Source of the DNA: Sepiola atlantica
Lineage: Eukaryota > Mollusca > Cephalopoda > Sepiida > Sepiolidae
NCBI GenBank assembly: GCA_963556195.1
Contig: OY744523.1
Location: forward strand, 71,653,288 to 71,717,287
DNA: 64,000 nucleotides
Reading direction: 5' to 3'
In this document: in pieces, positions 57,452 through 64,000 of the stretch
Layout of the letters: each line of letters begins with the position of its first letter
How positions within the stretch are numbered: the stretch's first letter is position 1
The notes under the pieces: generated by a model
The model's database searches: none
The model's input: the letters and a program-made list of their open reading frames with translations, nothing else
Told to the model about the DNA's origin: nothing
Position numbers and translations under genes: made by a program

Positions 57452-59087
57452 TCGTGCTGGTCAAAAAAATGGAACATATGTATAAAACTGTAAAAATAAT
57501 TCCGTTTTAGATAATTTTCGGCTTTTAAATTCTGTAGGCGAAATATTCTATATGTAAATAACAATTACAACTATTTTTAATCATTTGTCATATTTGCATA
57601 TATCAGACTTGATTGTCACAGAGTAGTTTATTGTCACATTAGGAAATTCAACGTTTCAATTTAATAGAACCTTATTCGTTGAGTAATCTCAAACTCAAAA
57701 AATGTATGTGTTTAAAAAGATTTTGCAAGTAATTTAATCATAATCTCTCATTCTTATTGAGGACAATCTGTGAGATGTAATTGGTGCTAAAATATTTCTA
57801 TAATGCTAAACTAACTGAAATAGTTGGTTTACGATAGAAACTTTTTTTCATATCAATTGCAATGTCAGTTTTTCAATATTTCGCGTTTAAAAATAATAGA
57901 ACAAGACAGCTAAGAAAACAAAATAGTTTTTTTTATTAACTTAAATACAGATAAAAATTAATCAATATTTAGTAGCAGCACCTTTTGCCTTGGTAACAGC
58001 ATCAATTCGCCGGGCATGGAATCAACAAGCTTCTCGCAAAACTGTGTAGACACCGAATCCCATGTTGTATGTGGCGTCACTGTCAAACTGATTATCCAGC
58101 ACTTACAGTAAGTTAGCTTCCATTATATCTTGGTACACTGTTGCGTTTACATTTCCTTTGATAAAGCAGAAATTACCAACACCCTTAGCACTCATACAGC
58201 CCAAAACCATGCAAGACTGCGGGAACTTCACAGACTTCTTGACGCATTCTTGGTTATACCGTTCCGTGGATCTTCGCCAAACACGTGGCCCTTGGTCGCC
58301 GAAGGAAATACAAAATCGAGACTCATCTGAAAAGATCACACGCCGCCATTCGTCTGTAGTCCAGGTTTGATGAGCAGTTGCCCATCGTAGCCTCTTCAAC
58401 ATCTGATTTTTGTTAAGGAGCTGTTTGGTGGCAGCTATACGATTGTGGTATCCCAGTTGCCGGAGCAACTGGTAGGTAGTGCTTCGTGAAACGTCGGCAC
58501 CAGAAGCCTGTTTCCACTTTTAGTAATGTGACTTGTTGACTGGAATCGACTTTTCTTTGCCACCTTGTCCAGTGCCCGGTCTTGTCTTTCAGTGGTGCTT
58601 TTCTTTCGTCCGCATTTCTTGCAATTGCTGTTGGAAACACCCTTAACATCTTTCTGGAGCACTTTGATCACTACCGATTTTGAACATCCGACCTTGGTTG
58701 CGATTTCCATGTGTGTCTTTCCTACTTCCCGCAAATCGAACATTCGCTGCTTCTTAAACAAAGATATGTCTTTAGAGCGACCCATAATGAGAGATTATGA
58801 TTAAATTACTTGCAAAATCTTTTTAAACACATAATTTTTTTGAGTTTAAGATTACTCAACGAATAATGTTCTATTAAATTGAAACGCTGAATTTCCCAAT
58901 GTGACAATAAACTACTCTGTGACAATAAAGTCTGACATATGCAAATATTAAAAATGATTAACAATAGTTGTAATTGTTATTTACATATAGAATATTTCGC
59001 CTACACAATTTAAAAGCCGAAAATTATCTAAAACGGAATGATTTTTACAGTTTTATACATATGTTCTTTTTTTTTGACCAGCACGTG
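57451..59087 (-). mobile_element. Tc1-type transposon with TIRs of about 300 bp
   Basis: 57451-57752 and 58786-59087 are long inverted repeats with high similarity (left end CTCGTGCTGGTCAAAAAAAT; right end, other strand, CACGTGCTGGTCAAAAAAAA). Matching internal blocks are ACTCAACGAATAA, TTTTTAAACACATA and AATGAGAGATTATGATTAAA. Long TIRs of this kind are typical of the IR/DR group. TA repeats lie on both sides. About 1.64 kb in total. Confidence 0.92.
57962..58785 (-). pseudogene. Tc1 transposase with internal deletion
   Basis: ATG at 58785 (MGRSKDISLFKKQRMFDLRE, HTH; HMEIATKVGCSKSVVIKVLQ). A frameshift in 58480-58530 is followed by NRIAATKQLLNKNQMLKRLR, WTTDEWRRVIFSDESRF (first catalytic D), GCMSAKGVGNFCFIKGNVNA and YQDIMEANLL. 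The block containing QQDNAPxH (second D) and SPDLNPIExLW (E) is missing. The sequence jumps to WDSVSTQFCEKLVDSMP and, after another shift, RRIDAVTKAKGAATKY with a stop near 57962. Roughly 75-80 residues are absent, so the copy cannot be catalytic even if the frames were open. Confidence 0.9.
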
Positions 59088-59199
59088 TATATATATGGGT
59101 GAAGATATGTACGTTGTTATGTCTACAGGCGTATATGTGTGTATATATTTATGTGTGCATATAACATATATATATATACATAATAAAAAGGTATATATT

Positions 59200-59205
59200 T
59201 CTTTT

Positions 59206-59261
<56 letters not shown>

Positions 59262-59262
59262 C
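59200..59262. repeat. (CT)n then (TA)n
   Basis: Followed by ACTAGCAAGGTTACTTGGCG. Confidence 0.95.
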
Positions 59263-59622
59263 TAGCAAGGTTACTTGGCGTTTTCCGGGTTAGACTGTGG
59301 GATTGCATCATATGCAACAATATATTGTAGAGAATTTACTTTTATAGCAACCTTTATGTCGTCAGCCAGATATCTTACCCACTAAGCTATTCTAGTTATG
59401 TATATATACTTGTACTTTTATGCTAACGCTTATGAATATATTAACTTTATTTTGTTTGTCATTAGCTCCATTATGGAGCAGATAAGGAGACGCAGAACTA
59501 CTTCCATTATGTTCACATGCAAATTGTGCATGTAAATTCGCTTATATTAAATATATTATCCTTAGCATGTCTTCGTTTTAAGAGACAGACAAGCACACAA
59601 ACAGAGATGTGTTTTATTTTAT

Positions 59623-59631
<9 letters not shown>

Positions 59632-59715
<84 letters not shown>

Positions 59716-59718
59716 AAA
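59632..59718. repeat. (TA)n, imperfect
   Basis: TA array with TACATA interruptions. Confidence 0.95.
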
Positions 59719-59764
59719 TATATGTATTTGATGGGTTGACTTTTAAAATACTACTCATAAGATA

Positions 59765-60010
59765 AATCGGATATACGTATTGGAAGTTTTATGAGGGTTC
59801 TATCCCCATGTGTCGCTTAGATATTCGGCACATAGAGATTAATGTACACATTCGAGACACCTTCCATTGTTTTTCCAGAAAATGTTATACATTTGATTTT
59901 AATTTCATCAAAAAACAATTAAGTTTTAAAAGTGTTATACCTGTATACCTACCTTAGATTCGGGAACACTTCGCTTTCACTAAATTTTACATGAGAATAC
60001 GCTTTTAGAT
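59765..60010 (-). repeat. Inverted copy of the 7 kb satellite
   Basis: Minus strand: CAATGGAAGGTGTCTCGAAT, TTAATCTCTATGTGCCGAAT, ATCTAAGCGACACATGGGGA. Plus-strand counterpart at 7265-7350 includes CAATGGGGGTATTCCGAATG, CATGTGCCGAATATCTACGG, GCATCTAAGCGACAG. Confidence 0.7.
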
Positions 60011-60084
60011 TAAATGTAGATTCTCTAACATTTCTTTCTATAAGGAACATACAAACACACGGATATTGAGTTATATATATAGAG

Positions 60085-60108
60085 AGAGACCAATATATAT
60101 ATACATTA

Positions 60109-60154
<46 letters not shown>

Positions 60155-60239
60155 GGTGTCTATATACATTTACATATATATATAAATACGAATATATATA
60201 TACATATACATATATCTATATACTTATATTCAAACACAC

Positions 60240-60292
<53 letters not shown>
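60085..60292. repeat. (TA)n-rich region
   Basis: Several TA arrays (60116-60149, 60243-60292) with TATACA and AAATA interruptions. Confidence 0.95.
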
Positions 60293-60296
<4 letters not shown>

Positions 60297-60411
60297 GTAA
60301 TGTACTTGTTTTCTAAATCTCTTGTCATGAAGCAGTCAATTGCTTCCGCTGTGCTTCAATTATAAAGTTCGGCCTAAGTGCTCTTTTTAATTGTTTCACT
60401 TTTAGATTTCC

Positions 60412-60831
60412 ATGATTGATTTCTCTTACTTTTTTCAATTTCTTATTTTTTTTCCCCCGCTAACATTGCCCCATTGTTATTTACTCCCGTATATATTTCC
60501 CTTATTTTACAATCAATTACCCGATGTTATTGTCGGCGTCATGATCGCCATTATTCAACTAATTTTATACGTTGCTTTCGTTTGTTTTGTATTGTTCTTA
60601 AAACAATATAACAAGTACAAGGGAACACACATTGTATATCTGTTTTATATTTTTTATAAAGTGTTCGTGTCTTTTTTAACGTTTTACTGTTTTATATTTT
60701 ATATGTTTTTTCGTTTGCTTTTTCTTCTGTTTTTTTTTAAACCAATTATATTCGGGAAATTTCACTTACTTGGTTTTAAAATGAGTAAAAACAATTTACG
60801 CAGAAAAAGATTCAAGTCTGTACCAAAGTAA
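60412..60831 (+). CDS. Open frame, 139 codons, hydrophobic, unassigned
   Basis: Starts MIDFSYFFQFLIFFPPLTLP. Strongly F/L/I/Y-rich with two or three possible membrane spans (around residues 43-62 and 80-115) and a basic tail (SKNNLRRKRFKSVPK). No family recognised. The T-rich composition makes such frames likely by chance; treated as doubtful. Confidence 0.15.
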   Translation: MIDFSYFFQFLIFFPPLTLPHCYLLPYIFPLFYNQLPDVIVGVMIAIIQLILYVAFVCFVLFLKQYNKYKGTHIVYLFYIFYKVFVSFLTFYCFIFYMFFRLLFLLFFFKPIIFGKFHLLGFKMSKNNLRRKRFKSVPK

Positions 60832-60839
60832 TTCGACAT

Positions 60840-61520
60840 CATGCGATCATCAAAGAATCGAAAACTATAGTTTGTCTTTTATAGAAAGGAAAATACTCTT
60901 TTAACTTCGTATTCCGTTTTCAGTTTAACACAACTCATCAAGTTTGCAAGACGCAATGAATGTAGACCAACCTGTGAATGCGTGACACTCAATAAGCTTA
61001 AATAGCTTTTAAATCTATGTAATAATACGCTAGGGCATTTCATGTTCGTACGTATGTTATCACCTTTCATCCACATTTTTAAAAAATGGAATCTCCCGAT
61101 GAGATTGAGATTGGTGATTAATATAATGTCGCTAAGGTAAACAATTTCAACTTTACGCATTTTAAAATGAATTGTTCCAAAAATAAAAGTATGCCGTCTC
61201 GTCCACAAAAACAATCTCAAATAAATGCATTTCAAAAAGTGACTTTTGTTTTACTGATTTGAAGAATATTTAGCTGACAATTAATTTTACCGTAAAAAAC
61301 ATAGAATATTTATTGGTTGTTAATAATTTAATTGCTACAATTTTAAATAAATACATAAATAAGAAACATTTTCATTTTATTTATTTAAAGGACTGTTTGC
61401 TGAAAATGTCAATTACTTTTACGGAAAAAGAAAGAGTTTTTTTCTCAATAGTATTGCCACTGACAGACTTGTATTATTTCAAAAGAAATATTATCATTAA
61501 TAGTAAATTATACAGATTGA
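60840..61520. other. No recognised feature
   Basis: AT-rich; a 118-codon minus frame (60879-61235) has no domain resemblance. Confidence 0.35.
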
Positions 61521-61529
61521 TGTGAAAAG

Positions 61530-61997
61530 TAGTGATGGGACGATTCCAATATATTTTCCGATTCCGATACAATTACCGATTCTGTTCTAAATTCCCGATT
61601 CCGATACATTTACCTATTCTCATTCCGATTCTTTTGAAATGTCTACATGTTTAACAATAGAGCTGTATTTTTTTTTGGGGGGGGGGGATTATCGTAAAAA
61701 CCCATGTAATGTGTGTATATATTTTTGCAAACGTAAAAATACACTTGTAGGGGGTGATTTTTGTTTTATTAGTAGTTTAAATAAATAAATATTTATCATT
61801 TTATCATAAGTAACTAGCAATGGAAAATTAAGTTTTAAACAGAAACAAACAAAAGAAAACAATTGAAAGACTCGTTTTTTTTTCATCAGAAAATAGGCCC
61901 ATTTTTGTTTTGCGATTCTGATATCCATTCCGAAACTTGAAAAAGTTCCGAGTTTTCCGTTTTCCGATTCCGATTCCGACCAATCGTCTCAACACTA
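61530..61997. mobile_element. hAT-type MITE
   Basis: Left end TAGTGATGGGACGATTCCAA, right end (other strand) TAGTGTTGAGACGATTGGTC; sub-terminal GATTCCGAT/ATCGGAATC repeats on both sides. Flanks GTGAAAAG (61522-61529) and GTAGAAAG (61998-62005) agree at 6 of 8 positions, consistent with an old 8-bp hAT target duplication. A G-run and AT-rich interior, no transposase. Confidence 0.75.
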
Positions 61998-62469
61998 GTA
62001 GAAAGCATGCTAGTTCGGTAATATTTTACTTGTACATTATTTAAGAATTCATCCAATTCCATATTAATTGTTTCTACATTATTCCTGTTCTTAATCTTAT
62101 GTGGCATATTTTTCAAAAAATCTATTACTCCATTAGAAAAAAATGAAATTGGTTAATGCATTTAGCTTTTAAAATATACCTTAACGATAACTTTCATGAT
62201 CAAGGAAAAATATTTTTAATATCTCCACCATAGTTAAAAAGGCCATTAATTATTTTAAAAGTTCTAATAAAATCACCTTTTTACTAGTTAAACATGCAAT
62301 TAATTATTATTAAACTTTCAATTAAATCACCATTTTTTTTTCTGTAGTAAAGTAATTAATACTAATTTTCCAATATTTCCCTGTAACTGTAATATATTTT
62401 TAATTAGTTTTGTCAGTGTATGGATGCAATTATCTCCCTTGGGCATAATTGGCCTTCCCGTAGAGAGCT

Positions 62470-62558
62470 TGCAGAGAGAATTGCAACCTAGAAGGTCATA
62501 TAATCGATATTTGAGAACGAGACGCTAACTATCGCGCTCGGTCGCTCTCAACTCTTCA
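62470..62558 (-). mobile_element. Possible tRNA-like SINE head
   Basis: Minus strand GAGCGCGATAGTTAGCGTCT resembles a tRNA D-arm/A-box, and AGGTTGCAATTCTCTC 45 bp on resembles a B-box. No body or tail defined. Low confidence. Confidence 0.3.
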
Positions 62559-62559
62559 A

Positions 62560-64000
62560 CAAGATAAGTGTAATATGTCAGGGTACTTTGTCAAGCACAC
62601 CTCGTGTATTCTGTCTTCTTTTGTACGCGTTTTGTATCATGTAAAGACGTGTAATTGTGACTCAGGAACAAACAGTTTTATATCTCTAGAGAAGTCGCTA
62701 CATTTCCTAAGAAAAAACTATTTTGGTGCAAAAGCAGACCCCAAATTAAAATATTTGATTAATTTATTTTTGACCAACCAGACAACGTGTAATAAAACGC
62801 GGTTCAATGAATATGAGAAAACTTGTTAAAAATATCGCCAGAATTTTCTTTGAGACTCTTTGTCACTATAAAAAGCGAAAACTCCAAGGTTTAATTTATC
62901 TTTAAGTTAACAGTATAGTAAATTTTCTTTATAGAATAAGATGTGGCACATTGGGTGGGGTGGGATGATATTCGCCTGTCGTCATCTAGGTCTATTCTCT
63001 TAACTAATTTCAGTCACCAAAAAACCACATTCACTCTAAGGGTACTTATACTTAACATTATCCTCAATGGTGTGAAATTACTTATGTACAAATTCATCGG
63101 TTTGGTGGTGGAGTGCTAAAAAACAACAGAGATTGCTGAAAAATGAAATTCTAAGTGTGGTGGTTAGTAGGACCCTCTTAAATCGATGTAGGTATGATCT
63201 GCTCATTTTTTTTCAGGTTGTTTCAAGAGCCGAAAACAAGCAAGACAGTTTCTAAGTTTGGAATAATTTTTTAAAAAGTGTGAGGACTCATTTGTACTAC
63301 TAGTTAAAAGACTTTGCTAGGATGGTGTCTTATTAGACCTCAGGTCGGCGTGATTCATGTCTAGACATGGAACTTGTACTCAAACTGTGCTCGTCCAAAC
63401 ACACATAAGCTGGCGTAATTCAAATATACTGTCACATTTGTTAGCTAGTCGTCTTCGGTTTTGTAGTAAGCTGACATTTCATACACACATTCATGAATCA
63501 CTGTTGATCTGTTTGCCAGTCGCTTACTGGCATACATGAAACTACCGACTAACCGAAAAACCACATAGTGTACCAGTGTTAACGCTATTACCACAAACTA
63601 CACAAATAGATCAAATACCTACTCATGCAGCGTCTCTGACTAGCGCTAGAAGTACGTCTTATCTGCTGCAGTTAAAAGGAAACTGCACTCCCTTTCGTTT
63701 AAGAAACATTGAAAATAAATAAACTCGCAAACTTTTAAAGTTTTATATCAATAAATCCTTTGAATTTTTGTAGTAATATATTTGTTTAAGCCCTACTAAT
63801 TAATCATCTGAAATACCTATAAAATGCATACATACCAACGTAATATGTTGGAGTATAATTACAATTATAACTTTATATCATAATGAAGAGTCCTACACAA
63901 AGTAAAGTATACTTTAACTAAGTATAGACAGATGTATGTCTCTTTCTGTAAACATACAATTATTGTATGAATGTAATGGGCAGAAAACAACGGAATCAGA
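62560..64000. other. No recognised feature
   Basis: AT-rich sequence without terminal repeats, RNA genes or protein homology that I can support. Confidence 0.45.

Noticed and set aside
60412..60831. 139-codon hydrophobic protein as a confident gene
   Set aside because: T-rich DNA naturally encodes F/L/I/Y; no homologue recognised. Kept only as a very low-confidence entry.

Overview
The window looks like non-coding, repeat-dominated DNA from a large AT-rich animal genome, most likely a mollusc and probably a cephalopod. That placement is an inference from three things: dozens of (TA)n arrays of 40-100 bp, a mix of LINE, Penelope-like, Tc1/mariner and SINE relics, and a family of SINEs with U2 snRNA-derived heads. 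No intact host protein-coding gene could be supported. The only host-protein homology found is a broken, intronless copy of a ubiquitin C-terminal hydrolase (UCH-L1/L3 type) near 51.4-51.7 kb.

Layout. 0-8.3 kb: a LINE 3' fragment, a 1.25 kb polypurine tract, a tandem repeat of about 150 bp, several U2-headed SINE copies, two LINE C-terminal relics, a degenerate satellite of about 135 bp and a MITE. 8.3-11.1 kb holds little. 11.2-13.8 kb: two LINE 3' ends, each joined at the same point to a (TA)n array; the second sits inside a minisatellite of about 36 bp. 14.2-18.5 kb: a U2 SINE, an inverted and tandem terminal-repeat structure resembling Penelope-like element termini, and a LINE fragment with a restriction-like endonuclease motif. 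21.4-25 kb: a second polypurine tract, a near-perfect 113-bp inverted repeat, and two tRNA-related SINE copies, one carrying an internal inversion. 26.7-33.5 kb: MITEs, a mariner-like 5' end, a GC-rich patch and a GIY-YIG Penelope fragment. 34.6-39.9 kb: a LINE reverse-transcriptase fragment interrupted by (TA)n, two more Penelope-like relics, hairpins and a decayed mariner. 42-49.6 kb: a DD37D-type element, a LINE RT fragment, a mariner carrying a nested U2 SINE, a telomere-like tract and a second LINE fragment. 51-62.5 kb: the UCH pseudogene, a 110-120 bp tandem repeat, an IR/DR-type Tc1 element with TIRs of about 300 bp, a satellite copy, a hAT MITE and a possible tRNA-like SINE.

The repeats relate to one another in two ways. 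Retroelement and SINE 3' ends from at least three unrelated families terminate directly in (TA)n, while DNA transposons that target TA sit inside (TA)n arrays. The arrays therefore look both seeded by retroposition and reused as landing sites. All recognisable transposases and reverse transcriptases here are truncated, frameshifted or missing catalytic residues.
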